64,000 bases of DNA from NCBI GenBank assembly GCA_032871835.1, contig CM065299.1, positions 41,924,706-41,988,705 on the forward strand. Reading direction: 5' to 3'. This DNA comes from Dipteronia dyeriana. Its lineage: Eukaryota > Streptophyta > Magnoliopsida > Sapindales > Sapindaceae. Shown one piece after another: positions 34,554 through 47,172 of this stretch. Positions within the stretch are counted from its first letter, which is position 1, and every line of letters begins with the position of its first letter. Position numbers and translations under genes: made by a program. The notes below the pieces were generated by a model, which was given only the letters and a program-made list of their open reading frames with translations, was not told the origin of the DNA and searched no databases.

Positions 34554-34720
34554 TTTTCTCTGCTCTTTGCGCAGTTTAAGAATTAATTTGTTGGGGGTGT
34601 CAACTGTCAAACTCAAAACTTGAGTTTTTTTTTTCCCATAAATGTACGGGCCAATTTAAAAGCCCATAAACCCATTTGTATAATGTATAGGTCCCCATTT
34701 TTGCTATGATCCATTGATCC
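34554..34720 (-). promoter_or_regulatory. Proximal upstream region of the COA1-like gene with site II motif
   Basis: In sense it contains TGGGCT (plus 34661-34666), followed 15 bases later by GGCCCG. TGGGCY site II elements are typical of plant promoters for mitochondrial respiratory-chain components. No clear TATA box is seen. The assignment rests on motif and position only. Confidence 0.45.
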
Positions 34721-35610
34721 GTGCCGTTACATTTTAGCCAACATATGGATTTAAAGGCTAAAATTATTTTAGATATAATTGAAAGGATTTTGCTACCTAA
34801 GTGCTACCTTACCGTTAACCACATGAATGCTGTGTAGTCATGTAAGAGAGAGTTGGTTGCTTTTTTTAAAAAAAATAAAAAATTCAAATTCATAATTTTT
34901 ATACAAATTTAGATTGAAATATAAATGCTGAAATTGACCCAATAACCTTACTGTTAATAACAACTTAGCCCAACCTGATTTCAAATATCACATCTTATTT
35001 AGCAAGCATAGCCCAGTGGTAATCAAATCTTTTAACAGATGTTAAGGTCCCAAGTTACAAAGTTTGACTATCACGTAAGTCATATTATGTGAAGTTCATG
35101 AAACTTGGGGCGTAAATTTATTAAGGGGTATAATCAATTTCCCCCCTAAAGTTTGTTAGTTTAGACACTTTGACCCATATGGCGTTAATAATGGTCTTTC
35201 TTCCTTCTGAAATGAAAATATTAAACATTTTACAACCTATGGTAAAAAAATACTTGTGACCATTAACTATTCTGTTCTGTTATATATTTATAATAATTAA
35301 GGGTAAAACGGTAAGCGAATAAAAACTTAAATTTAAAAATATTTAACAAAGAGTGGTGCTATCGGCACCCCCACCACTGAAATATTTATGCTCAATTTTT
35401 TAAAATTTTGATTTAGCTATATAAACGTATATGGTTTTATTAATTTTTTTGATTTATTTCCATTACTACCATTTTACTTATTTTTCAAACTTAATACACC
35501 TCATATCTTTTTCAAAAAAATAAAAATAGAAATAAACTTCATCTCTAATCTTTATATATAGTTTTCTCATATCCACTCGTTGAACTTTTTTTTTGTTCTT
35601 GTTTCATGGT
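34721..35610. other. AT-rich intergenic region between COA1-like gene and element G
   Basis: No coding signal is seen. A tRNA-like SINE head may lie at about 35003-35075; otherwise the sequence is simple AT-rich DNA. Confidence 0.5.
35003..35075 (+). repeat. Possible SINE head (tRNA-like A and B boxes)
   Basis: TAGCCCAGTGGTAATC resembles an RNA polymerase III A box. AAGGTCCCAAGTTACAA about 40 bases later resembles a weakened B box. Plant tRNA-derived SINEs have this layout. No 3' tail or target duplication is resolved. Confidence 0.35.
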
Positions 35611-35615
35611 AAAAT

Positions 35616-37313
35616 TGTTGGCATTATCCTCGATAGCAAGAGTGTAATAATGTATTTGACAATCTTTTCATATTAATAAAAGTGATTTCTAGTTTAACAA
35701 ATCTTATAGCATTTATAGTTTAATTATTATAATTATCAAAAGTAAATAATCATAAGGTCAAAAGACTATGAGAAAAGAAGAATTGTTCGTACATATGGAT
35801 ATATATGAGGTATACATAATTTTTTAGTTAGTCTTGAATAATATTCACAACTTACTTATTAAAGTTGTAGATTCTTTTGCTAGCATTTGAGTGAGATCAA
35901 ATGTGTTATGATGATTCTAAAATCATCAAAGCGTGGTGACTTTGGGTAAAAGAAAATGGTACACAGGATGCATTGAAAAGAATCACAGTAAAATACTTCA
36001 TCCAGAACAGTCAATGGATAAAAGTTTTCACTTGAATACAATCGAGGAGTCTATCTCAATCTTGAGATAAATGATGGACTTATGGTTGCAAGTGTTATCA
36101 TTTGAGCTATCAATGAGTACGCTTATATAGCATAGCCTATCCTCGATAGTTTGGTGGTATTCATTTGTTAATCGATGGAGGACTTCATTTATAGATATGG
36201 ATATTGTGGCTCCATTTATTAAATGAGAGTATAATATCATCATATGGATGTTTTGAGGTATTAGATATTAAATATTAATGTTAAGTTTTCAATAGTGTCT
36301 TTTGAAATATGGCTTCTGGACAAGTCAAAATATCCAAGTTCAAAATGCGGTCATATGAATAAATATGGTAACTTGAAGAGCTATAGGCGGTCTATGAGCT
36401 CTTGACGATTACTGGTATTCTTCACGAAGATACACTTTCTCCATTAAGACTGCCTATGATATGAATGAGCAATATTAACTTATTCTATCGTTATTTAAGA
36501 GTTCAATTTTAGTTATTTAGTGGAATGATCTAAAATTAGTATATCAGACCTAAGTAAATCATTTGTTGATTGTGATTAGGTTATGTCTATTGGAGCTTAA
36601 ATTTAGATAGCCCACCAAGATCCTCAATCTACACGAACTTGTATGGATCACTTGATATATTTTACCTGACCAATTTATGGGTCCATCTAGAACTGTATTA
36701 AGACACATGGACTTGTTTCTTTTAGTAAGAACGGGTCTAGTTCACATGTGGACTTTTTATTTAGGTCCAATGGATTTAATAAAATAAGAAAAACAATATT
36801 TGGGCCATATATATTTGCTTGGGTGGATAAAGCTATATATAATAGCTTATTATATTGTTTCTTATTTTATTATTTAATTAAATAGAAATTAATTAATTTG
36901 TGAATTAATTAATTATTTAATTAAAAGTCAAAATCTTTTTCCTAATAAGAGAAGATCTCCTAGAGTCATATTATTGTTGGTAATATGATAAGTATTAAAT
37001 ACTATATTTGATAAGTAGATAAATAAAAGGAATTTATTTATCTAGTCAAATTAGGAAGTATTTGATTTCTATCAAGACTCTAATTGACAATTAGTTAAAT
37101 TAGGTAGTTTTTTATTTAGTCACAATTTAATTTATATTCAATAATTGATTATTGAACAAATACACTATTTAAGTTGCATTAGGAGTCTTGGTGTATAAAA
37201 GAAATCTCATTTTAAAGAGGATTGAATCCAAGTTTCGATAGGAGCTTTGGTGAAGTAGAAATCCTTTTTTTAGGAGGATTTTCGGCCACTTGTATATACT
37301 TCTATATAGAATT
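35616..37313 (+). repeat. 5' LTR of element G, first segment
   Basis: It starts TGTTGGCATTATCCTCGATA and matches the C1 LTRs of B and D. The 74-codon LTR ORF is broken here by a stop near 36403. Confidence 0.9.
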
Positions 37314-39113
37314 GGGTTAATATCATATGGGTCCCTATGTTATGGTGAAAGGTCAATTATTTAAATGAGTTTATTTTTTCAATAAAGTTTTCTCTGACTT
37401 TTGAAAAAAATATCATATAGATCTCTCTGACCTTTTTTTAACTGTCAAACGTGACAGAATATATAAATTGACCAATTTACCCTTAATTTTAACCAGCGAG
37501 TTTAAAAATACAGTTTTACCCTCTAACATTTTAAAAAAATTCAATTCAACTTTGATATAACCCAATAAAATCTAACATGTGTCACTAAAATTATAAATAA
37601 AACATTAAAAAAATCACATCTTATGTATTTTTTTATCTTTTTTTATATTTGTTTTCTTAACAAAAATTAAAATTAAAATTAAAAATGAGGAAAGTTTTAT
37701 TTAAAAAAAAAATCCAAGAGATAACACAACTAGAAAACTAAATTTTTTTGAACAAATCTGGACAATACAAACACAACAATATTATCATCATCACTAAAAT
37801 ATAAATACAAACACAACAATATATTCCTATATCAGAAACATAACAAAAACAAGAACACCTAACCAGAAACCCAGGTAGAAACCAGAAAACCGAAACCCAG
37901 CACACCGAATTAAAAACAAAATCATATCAACCAATTCAAAACCCAGTAAGAAAAAAAAAAAATTAACCCCTAAAATCGAATAGTGATGTTGGTTCAAAAC
38001 CCAGTAAGAAAAAAAAAGCCTAACCCCAAAATCGAATAGTGATGTTAGATATGGATTTTCTTGTACTGCCTCTCTCTCATCCACTTTGAGCTCAATAAAC
38101 AGCTGTTGGGCTGGAAAAGCGTCTATCAGTGCATCTTTCGCTTCCAAAGTCTATTCAACATCACTAGTTTCAAGAAACCCAGTTCATCTACACAACCCGT
38201 ATTCAACCCTGATTCAACAAATGCAGTTGTTCTTCTATACAACTCAGATTCAACAACCCCAAAATCAATCAAAAAAATTTAATCAAAAAACCCCCAAAAT
38301 AAAAAAATAAAAAATCTGTCAAAACCCCCTAAAATCCTAACTGAAATCGACCCCAAAACCACAATCATCCAACATCAATGCAAATCAAACCACACCACCA
38401 CCACCGAAATCGTCATCTTCTCTATCAGACTTAGACATCATCACCACCGATGAAAAACCCTAAAAATCCTAACCAAAATCGAAACCCAAACCCAAGAAAA
38501 GCGAAACCAAACCCAGAAATCCCCATAAAACCCAGAAAAATCAAACTCATAAATCACCATCGATCCATTCTCTTTTCTCTCTCTCTCTCTCTAACACTCA
38601 TACAAACCCAATATAATCAAAACTCAATCGATGTTGCGCCATAGAGAGATGGGGAATAATACATAAGAGAAATGGAGAAGAAGAGAACGTAAATCGCCGT
38701 TTTGCTTCGATCGCTGTAAATGGGGAGTTGTGGAAGAGCGAGAGAGAGATAATAGAAGAGAGGAGATAGATAAAGGGAAAGAGATAGCGTTGGAAAGATT
38801 GTTATTTTTTTTTTGGTAATATTATTTTTTAAATTTATGTTGATATAAATTAATTTTCTTTTATTTTATAAATTATACAAATATTTTTTTTAAAATATAT
38901 TTATTGTTTGGTGTTGAAACGTGTGCAATTTAACACGTCATAAATGAAATGACAAAAATAACCCTCTGGTTGATACTGTTGACTAACTTTAAACAGACGG
39001 ATAGACCTAATTGATGTATTTTTTAGAAGTCAGGGAAAATTTTGCTAAAAAAACAAACTCATTTATATAATTGATCTTTCAACATAACATAGGAGCCCAT
39101 ATGATATTAACCC
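37314..39113. mobile_element. MULE-like non-autonomous TIR element, 1.8 kb, in LTR of G
   Basis: The ends are inverted repeats of at least 100 bases: the left starts GGGTTAATATCATATGGG and the right end reads the same in reverse complement, about 80 percent alike. Flanking 9-mers TATAGAATT (37305-37313) and TAAAAACTT (39114-39122) agree at six of nine positions, consistent with an old 9-bp duplication of Mutator type. LTR sequence is continuous across the two flanks. No transposase is found. The GC-richer interior (38040-38700) carries a frame on the minus strand around 38147-38050 beginning MEAKDALIDAFPAQQL, which I do not recognise and which could be captured DNA. Confidence 0.75.
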
Positions 39114-39685
39114 TAAAAACTTTCGACCAATACCTAATTTTTGGTGTGAGAAGTTTTTTTTTATTTGTTTTTTTTATAGTTATATAAAAAAAAACTTCTT
39201 CCAACTTATAGATATTGTGTATTGAATTCGGCCAAAGAGAAGAGAAAAGAGGAACGTTTTATCTTCGATAGTGCACTAGTAGTCTTTACATCAAAAGGTT
39301 TTGTGTACAACATCGAATCAAAGTTCACGCGAGTTTCAATCAAATAGATTTATAATTCACAAGTGACCGGAGGTTCTTGGTTTTTCTCTTGGAGGATTAT
39401 TGTGTCTAACAAAGAAGAAGATTTTATTTGTTTCCATCCTTAGGTATACAATTAAAAGAAAGGGAGCTCACACTCCTAGGTGATTCACATTCGTGATTGG
39501 ATTGGAATATCTTGCGGATTCAATTCGATTCTAGTTCAATCATCATGAAAAAAAAGGTACGATAATTTTAATATACATAAATTAATCTAGGGTTAGGGTT
39601 CTTTCAATTAAAGAGGAATTTTTTTAAAATATACCAAACCCTAATTTTACACTTCTACCGCGTTTTGAACCGATTTTTCCCTACA
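39114..39685 (+). repeat. 5' LTR of element G, second segment
   Basis: The LTR continues with TCGACCAATACC and ends TTTTTCCCTACA before the primer site. Confidence 0.9.
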
Positions 39686-39687
39686 AT

Positions 39688-39699
39688 TGGTATCGGATC
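39688..39699 (+). other. Primer binding site of element G, mutated
   Basis: TGGTATCGGATC, two differences from the TGGTATCAGAGC of element B. Confidence 0.85.
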
Positions 39700-39829
39700 C
39701 TGGTTGTACCCTTGATTAATTGATGTATGTGTACGTGAATCTGTTTCTTTTATTGTTAATATGCATGTTTTAGAAAGAGATGTCACTTTAGGTATTCACA
39801 TATATATATATATTTACATTGGAATGTAT

Positions 39830-39830
<1 letters not shown>

Positions 39831-39877
<47 letters not shown>

Positions 39878-39897
39878 GTGTGTGTGTGTGTGTGTGT
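39831..39897. repeat. (AT)n-(GT)n microsatellite in leader of G
   Basis: AT dinucleotides pass into GT dinucleotides at about 39876. A plus-strand frame running through it encodes only Ile-Tyr and Cys-Val repeats and is not a gene. Confidence 0.95.
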
Positions 39898-40281
39898 TTT
39901 ACATGTGGATTGTTATTGCTTAACTTTGGTCATAGAATTTCAATGTATTTTTGTTTTGGGATTGTAACAAGAAGGGTGGCCTATCATCACCATAAGTTCC
40001 TTCTTGGTAGTTGCTAAGTTTTATTTATTTATTTTGCTATTGTAATAAAAATATTGTAGAAAAATATTGTATTAAAAAAAACTGCAGTATTTTATTATTT
40101 AAAAATCTTCTGTAATACATTCAAGTATGGAAGACTCAAAGGTTTGAAGAATTGGGAGCAACCAGAACAAGTTTGGGACCGTGCGAGCCATAACAACAAA
40201 CATGAGTGTGAATAAGCACGCGGCCATGATTGTTGTGGCATGGGCTGTGCATGGTAGCCCTATAGAAGCCATGGGCTACGC

Positions 40282-40521
40282 ATGGCAGCCCTTTATGGGG
40301 TTGTGGAGTGCGCAAGCCCATGGGAGGCAACCAATGGGTGCACACTTCCATGGGAGGCAACCAAGGGGTGTCCAAACGGACGATGGTCGCGTGAAGACTT
40401 ATTCGCCAAGAAAGGATTTTTTGTATCCCAAGACATATGTAATTTACTTGGTTTTCTAGGATTGACCGAAATTGTAGCGATTTATATTTTCGTAAATATT
40501 GCAATGTTTGTCATTGTTTGA
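40282..40521 (+). other. Leader ORF of element G
   Basis: A 79-residue frame that ends in the same hydrophobic block (IVAIYIFVNIAMFVIV) as the leader ORF of B. The upstream part is a GC-richer region with CCATGGGAGGCAACCAA repeated twice. No known family. Confidence 0.35.
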
Positions 40522-41145
40522 TAAAATGTCATATAGAATATGAGTGCTACTCATATATCTCTTTTGGTATGAACATGCATTGAATGGTTTAGGTATCTAA
40601 TTGGCATATAGATAACTTGGTAAATCATTCTATGGAATTCGATCACACACCTTAAGTAATTGAGTGGGAGAAGGTGTTTTGGAACACCTACGGCCTCTAA
40701 GGTTAATTGAGCTTTATGTTTCATGTAATAACCCCCAAAGGGTATTCATGAATGGAACTCAGCAAGATACTTCCTTACAAGGATAGACTAGACAATTGGC
40801 CCAAATGATATCTACTCCTAAAGGAGGGATATTCGTGACGGATTATATTGAAGGTCGATAACTTGGTAACACACTCAATGTGAGTTTATTAATATCCTTC
40901 GAAGAGTTCTTGTTAATAAAAACACAAGGCTAAAATTGAAAACGTTGGTTGTTATGTTAACATTTAGGTGAGACCTAGTCCAACTAGTAAATGTTGTGAA
41001 CTCCCAAAGGAGGCGTGACATTTATCGGTGTTGGATCACCGTTGAATTTTATGATTGAATTATTTTATTTATATTTCAAGATAAATATTCGAAAGTGTTT
41101 TATCATGATTATTTACTTATATAATTTTTTTTATTCAAAAGAAAT

Positions 41146-41489
41146 CATGACCTCATCCTTAATCAACATCCTAAAAGATAACACTTTAACTGATCATAAT
41201 TATGTCACATGAAAAAGGAAAATTGGGTTTTTATTGTGATCCGAAAAGCATAAGTTCATTATGTGCACTCCTAAACCATCTACTCCTACTATTGAATCTA
41301 CTTGCAAAGAGATGAGTATCAACAGTGGGAGTGTTCAGATGAGATGGCTAAATTTTACATTATGGCCATAATCTCCGACGTGTTGCAATAGCAACATGAA
41401 AGAATAGAGATTGTTGCTGATAAAATGATGTCTCTAGAGGAGGTGTTTGCTATGTGGTCTATGATGACTAAGAGAGAGGCAGTGACTGC
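41146..41489 (+). pseudogene. Gag N-terminal remnant of element G
   Basis: MTSSLINILKDNTLTDHNYVT is followed at once by a stop (41213), then several more stops. Gag sequence ends near GCAGTGACTG (41489) and continues directly into integrase. Confidence 0.8.
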
Positions 41490-42460
41490 TTGTTTAGGAT
41501 TAGTACACTGATGTATGTGGTCCTATGAGCATTCACGCTAAAGGTGGATATGAGTCTTTCATAACTTTCAAGGATGATTACTCAAGAATTGGCTATGTGT
41601 ATCTCATGAGACATAAGTCGGATGCATTTGACATGTTCAAAGCATTTAAGGCTGAAGTAGAAAATCAGCTTGAGAAACGTATAAAAATCTTAAGGTCTGA
41701 TCATGGTGGAGAATATCTATCTATTGAGTTTCAACAATATCTTATTGATAATGGGATAATTTATCAGTTTTCTGCACCAGGTACATCTCAACAAAATGGG
41801 GTGGCAGAAAGGAGAAATAACACTCTTTTTGACATGGTTAGGTCTATGTTGAGTTATTTAACGCTTCCTAATTCTTTTTGGGGATATGCTTTACAAACTG
41901 CCATGTACATTCTAAATGATGTACCATCAAAGTCGGTTCCTAAAATACCGCATGAGTTATTGACTGCGCGAAAGCCTAGTTTACAACATTTAAGGATATT
42001 TTGATGTCTTGCACATGTGTTAAAAGGACAGATAGAAGAGATGGAGTCCCGTTCTGAAACTTTCATATTTGTAGGGTATCCAAAAGGAACCAAAGGATAT
42101 TATATCTATTGTTCTTCAGATCTTAAAGTGTTTGGTTCGACAAATGCTAAATTTTTGGACAAGGACTATATGAATAGTTTTATGCCTAAAAGTATAATTG
42201 TCCTAAATGAGCTTTCAAGAGATACAATTCCACAAGAGGTTTCACACCCTAGCCCAATTGTAAGTTTCGTACCAATATAAGATCAACAATCTACCATACC
42301 TTGTCGCAGTGGGAGGGTTAGTAGACAACCCGAGAGATACATCGGTCTAGGAGAATCTTTAGAGAATCTCTCGGACGATGATGATCCATATACGTACAAG
42401 GAAGCAATGGAATATGTTGATTGTTTCCGTTGGCAAAAGGCAATGCAATCCAAAATTGAA
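41490..42460 (+). pseudogene. Integrase of element G, N-terminus deleted
   Basis: TDVCGPMSIHAKGGYE with the first Asp, SDHGGEYLS with the second and NGVAERRN with the Glu are all present (41505-41815). The core is therefore better kept than in B. GAG-pre-integrase, protease and the rest of gag are missing because of the deletion. A stop at 42002 and frame changes follow in the linker. Confidence 0.88.
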
Positions 42461-42768
42461 TATATGTTCAAAAACATAGTCTAGTCTATTATAGACTTGC
42501 CTAAAGGGACAAAACCCATCGGGTGCAAGTGGGTATACAAGAGGAAAAGAGGTATGGATGGAAATGTGGAAACCTTTAAAGCTAGATTAGTAGTTAAAGG
42601 TTATATATAGAAGGAAGGTATCGATTATGAGGAAACCTTCTCTCTTGTGGCCATGCTTAAATCCAATTGGATACTCATATCCATTGCGACATCTCTAGAC
42701 CTAGAGATTTGGCAAATGGACGTCAAGACATCTTTCCTTAATGGAAGTCTTGACGAAAGCATCTATAT
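42461..42768 (+). pseudogene. Reverse transcriptase of element G, first half
   Basis: CKWVYKRK, FKARLVVKGY, EETFSLVAMLKS and IWQMDVKTSFLNGSLDESIY can be read over more than one frame. H is inserted after this. Confidence 0.87.
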
Positions 42769-42773
42769 GATAC

Positions 42774-43408
42774 AACTGGAACCCCATTCACCGGTAACGC
42801 AATAGAAATGAGTTTTTAAAAATTTTATAAAGATCGTAATTTGTATCTAGGACCAGTGAACTTGGGATCGTAATTATTTTTGAAATTAATACATATAAAA
42901 TTATTACAATAATAAAATATACGTATATACAGGAAATTGAAATCAATAAAATGAAAAGAAGAAAACCGTACCAACGTTTAGAGGCTTCTTCACTTCTTGT
43001 ATTGCTCTTGATCTATACCACCGATCATCCTTACTATATCTCGGGACTGATAACTGCGTGTGGGCACGTCACGGACTCAGGAATTTAGGAGGATGTTGAA
43101 GAGAAAAGAATAAGAAACTCTTTCTTTATATTAGTGCACAACACTTGAACACAAAACCTTTTCTCTCTTTTTGGTGTTATTTCATGCACACACTTGCACA
43201 CAATAACTCACGCACAAAAACAACAACAACCTTTTTTTTTTGTTGAACTGATGTGTTTCACAGTGCAAACACTTTTTAACTAAAACAAAAAAAAAAACTA
43301 TTTTTTTTCTCTTTATGTGTTTAACAATTAAAAAAATGAATTGATATTAGATTTTTGTTTTTTTTAATTTAAAACTCTTTTATACGATTTTATCAAAATA
43401 ATAAATAT

Positions 43409-43445
<37 letters not shown>

Positions 43446-44799
43446 AAGTCTAATCAAAACTTTATTTGATTTTAAAAAAAATTCAAATAAAAAATATCTC
43501 ATATCTTTTATTTAAAATAATTAAAAATTAATTTTGAATTTAAACATTTTAAATTCAATTTCAAATATTAAATAAAATAAAATAATCATATTATCTTATT
43601 CTATCAAATATCAACTAACACACTTCATTTAGTGATTAATAACATAATTAAATAATCTTATTATTTAATTTATTTAATCACCATTATTCATTAATTAAAT
43701 AATCTCATTATTTAATTAATTTCCTAATAAATACGTGTCACTTTCATTACACAATTAATTGGACAATCCAATTAATCAACCGTGACCCTTGTTACCTAAA
43801 TCGATCGGACTAGCAAGGGAACCTAATGGACCTACAGTATTTTGAGCTCATCGGAATCATTAATTAAACTCTTTAATTAATATTCTTTGATTATTAACTC
43901 CGGTGTTATTCCACTAAAAACCCGAAGCAGCACTCTATCAACTGCAGACATTTTTACATAGACCGATACTACCCGGTGTCCATCGATATAGCTATTACAT
44001 ATGGTGTGATCCTCCATAGTAGTTCATAATTAGAGTTGGGTCATAATATCTGTTATACCCCTCTAATTATATATATCCTTTAAGTACCGTTGATTCTCTA
44101 ATGGACAATAAAACCTATTTCCTTACGAAATTGGGAGAGCGCTCATATTGACCAAGCCCGAATCAATCCTTAAGGGAACTACTATCTACTTCTCAAAAGA
44201 AGGAGTGGATTCCAGTATTGTATACAAACCGTCCCAGCCACAAGCCAAACCGTAATCCCAACATACAGAGTATATTGATCAGGAAATGCATCTGACCTCA
44301 CCCATGTTATATCAAAGACCACGATCTAACCTGAAGGAGTCGATAAGACACTCAAGATTAAGATCACCCACATATAGCCATCATTAGTTGTATATATGAA
44401 TCTCACCGGTAAATGGATCTTGGTGAGAGATTCATATAGAGCGTAGCCCAGTCCTATATGATCACATCATACGAGGTGCCTCTATTCTCATATCTCATAT
44501 GAATGATTCAGGATAGAATCACCGTACGTTACGGAATGGACCGCAACAATAAATTATCCAAAAATAAAGTACCTTGCTGTATTTGATATCTATGGACACT
44601 TTAGATTGCACGTCTCTTACTGTATCTGTCTGTATATGACACTCATATACACAGTTCGAGAATATATCCGTCAATCTTGGATGTTAAATAAATGTACAAG
44701 TTATAAAATAAACAACACAACAAGAATGAATTGAACTTTTCTTTTATTTATTTTATAAATCCATGTACAAATTACATCTTTAGGGCATAAACCCTAACA
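42774..44799 (-). repeat. 3' LTR (sense) of element H
   Basis: It aligns without gaps at its outer end to the partner LTR. The outermost bases AAC replace TGT. The inner end is CCTAACA. It contains a TA microsatellite at 43411-43440. Confidence 0.9.
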
Positions 44800-44814
44800 A
44801 TCTCCCACTTGCAC
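44800..44814 (-). other. Polypurine tract of element H
   Basis: Sense GTGCAAGTGGGAGAT directly before the 3' LTR. Confidence 0.85.
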
Positions 44815-45376
44815 TAAAGCATGTGAGGCATGTCTCGTAACCCTAGACCATCTAGGTGACCCGAAAACACTTTAGCCGATAAGGTCTTCGTAAATGGATC
44901 AACATGATTGTCTTGTGAGGCTATCTTGGTGATGATCACATCTCCTCTCTACACTATCTCTCTAATGAGATGATACTTTCTCTCTATATGCTTCTCTCTC
45001 TTATGGCTTATTGGTTATTTGGAATTAGCCACAACACCACTATTATCACAATAAAGTGTGATGGGCTTATCCAGATCAGGAACAACTTCCAGATCACTCA
45101 AGAACTTACGGAGCCAAACAACCTCTAGCAGCTTCACAAGCGGCTACATATTCAGCTTCCATGGTGGAGTCAGCAATGCAAGATAGCTAGATACTTCTCC
45201 ACGCAATGGCTCCACCACCCAGGGTGAATACTGATCCAGAAGCGGATTTCCTAAAATCTTTATCTGAGTGAAAATCAGAATCTGTGTATCCTAACGAGGA
45301 TCAAATCCTATCCGGAATACACTAGCATATAATTTCTCGTTCTCCGAAGATACTTGAGAATAGTCTTGACAGCAAC
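44815..45376 (-). pseudogene. RNase H region of element H (many stops)
   Basis: Fragments readable in sense include a MEAEYVAAC-like start near 45160, EKHIERKYHLIREIV near 44980 and DPFTKTL near 44880, as in the RNase H ends of G and I. Confidence 0.75.
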
Positions 45377-46260
45377 TCAGTGATCCAATATTGGGTTGGA
45401 ATGGTATCTGCTGACTACTCCCACTACATAGCAGATGTCTGGTCTCGTGCATAACATAACATACATGAGACTAACTACTGCCGATGCATAAGGTACACAT
45501 CTTATATCCTCAACTTCTTGAGGTCTCATAGGACACTGTTCCTTAGATAAGTAAACTCCATGTCTGGAAGGTAAGTTACCTTTCTTGGAGTTCTGCATTA
45601 AAAATTGCACAAGAATCTTGTCGATATATGATGCCTGAGACAATGCTCTGAGTTTGTTCTTACGATCCCTTATAAGTTGGATCCTTAGAACATAACTTGC
45701 CTCTCCCAAATCTTTCATTTGGAATTGGCTAGCCAGCTAACCTTTTACATCAGACAACACTCCCACATCATTCCCAATAAGTAGGATATCATCTACATAT
45801 AGGACTAAGAAAGCTACTTTCTTATCAATGATGCGCTTGTAGACACAAGGCTCATCGACGTTCTGCTCGAAGCCATAGGTTTTGATCACATTATCAAACC
45901 TAATGTTCCAAGATCTAGATGCTTGCTTAAGTCCATAGATAGACCTTTTTAGCTTGCAAACCATTTGCTCTTGATCCGGAGACACGAATCCCTCTGGTTG
46001 CATCATATAGATGCTCTTATCAAGATTGTCGTTCAAGAATGCAGTCTTGACGTCCATTTGCCAAATTTCATAATTGAAATAGGCAACAATGGATAAGAGA
46101 ATCCTAATAGACTTAAACATGGCTACTGGCAAGAAGGTCTCTTCATAATCGACCCCCTATTTCTGGATATAACCCTTGGCCACTAGCCTTGCCTTGAAGG
46201 TCTCTACCTTCCCGTCTACTCCTTTCTTTCTCATGTAGTTCCACTTACACCCTATGGTTT
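45377..46260 (-). pseudogene. Reverse transcriptase of element H
   Basis: The frame 46132-45737 carries FKSIRILLSIVAYFNYEIWQ, MDVKTAFLN, YMMQPEGFV and CKLKRSIYGLKQASRSWN. The YVDD box is at 45788-45799, followed by ILLIGNDV. The frame 45718-45377 has MKDLGEASYVLRIQLIRDR and SYIDKIL, with YASAVVSLMYVMLCTRPDI. A stop separates the two frames. The palm motifs are intact. Confidence 0.92.
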
Positions 46261-47172
46261 TACCTTATCTGGTAAGTCTACAAAATCCCATATTGAGTTA
46301 GAGTACATGGACTCCATCTCGAGATTCATTGCTTTAAGAAATTCCTCTTTATCAGGATCTTCCATTCCAATCTTAAATGTCAATGGATCATCCACACTAT
46401 CACCAGAGACAACACCTTGTCCCTCACCTATACCTAAATAGCGTTCAGGTTGTCTCACAACCCTCTAACTACGTCTAGATGGTATTGTTTCCTGATCAGG
46501 AATCATCTGACTCTCAGATGTTTGTGGATCAACAACTCTTGCTGATGAAGCACTAGTCTCACCATGCTCCAACTCATTCAATACAATCTTAGAACGAGGT
46601 TTATGATCACTAATATAATTGTCCTTAAGAAATGTTGCATTTGTCGATACAAATATTTTGTAATCTTCGGGACTATAGAAGTGTCCACCTCTTGTCTCCT
46701 TTAAGTATCCTACAAATAGGCAAACCACAGACTTAGAGTCTAGCTTTCCACTTCTGTTCTTCAGCACGTGTGTTGGACACCCCCATATACGGAAATGTTG
46801 TAAACTAGCTTTATGACCATTCCACAACTCTAGGGGAATCTTAGGAATAGATTTGGATGGCACTACATTCAAAATGTATGCCGCTGTTTGTAACGCATAT
46901 CCCTAGAAGGAATTTGGTAATGATGAGAAACTAATCATAGATCTCACCATTTCCGTTAGGGTTCAATTTCTCCTCTCCACTACACTATTTTACTTAGGTG
47001 TACCAGGAGCTGTAAGTTGGGAAACTATCCCATGCTCGACCATGAAGTCTTCAAACTCTTAGTCAAGGTACTCACCTCCACGATCTAATCGTAGTGACTT
47101 GATAGTCCTACCTAATTGATTCTCAACTTCAGCTCAGAATTCTTTAAACTTCTCAAAAGTTTTTGACTTTCA
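46252..47172 (-). pseudogene. Integrase C-terminal half and linker of element H
   Basis: The part at 47172-46873 is broken by many stops but keeps GTP and VVER-like text near 46990. 46872-46465 reads VPSKSIPKIPLELW, LQHFRIWGCPTHVLK and TRGGHFYSPED. 46458-46252 reads RQPERYLGIGEG and ends in the start of the RT linker. Confidence 0.85.

Noticed and set aside
34554..34616. N-terminal extension of the COA1-like protein upstream of 34553
   Set aside because: The in-frame extension would need a TTG start; the ATG at 34553 gives a start typical of mitochondrial proteins and joins the other exons in frame.
36028..36243. Minus-strand frames of about 70 codons recurring in C1 LTRs (also near 22614 and 9920)
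   Set aside because: They lie antisense to the LTR transcript and overlap the shared LTR sequence; recurrence is explained by family identity alone.
38450..38644. Plus-strand Asn/Pro/Lys-rich frame in the MULE-like element
   Set aside because: Low-complexity translation of AAACCC-type sequence; no family likeness.
39761..39967. Plus-strand frame through the AT/GT microsatellite
   Set aside because: Residues are simple Ile-Tyr and Cys-Val repeats produced by the microsatellite; not a gene.
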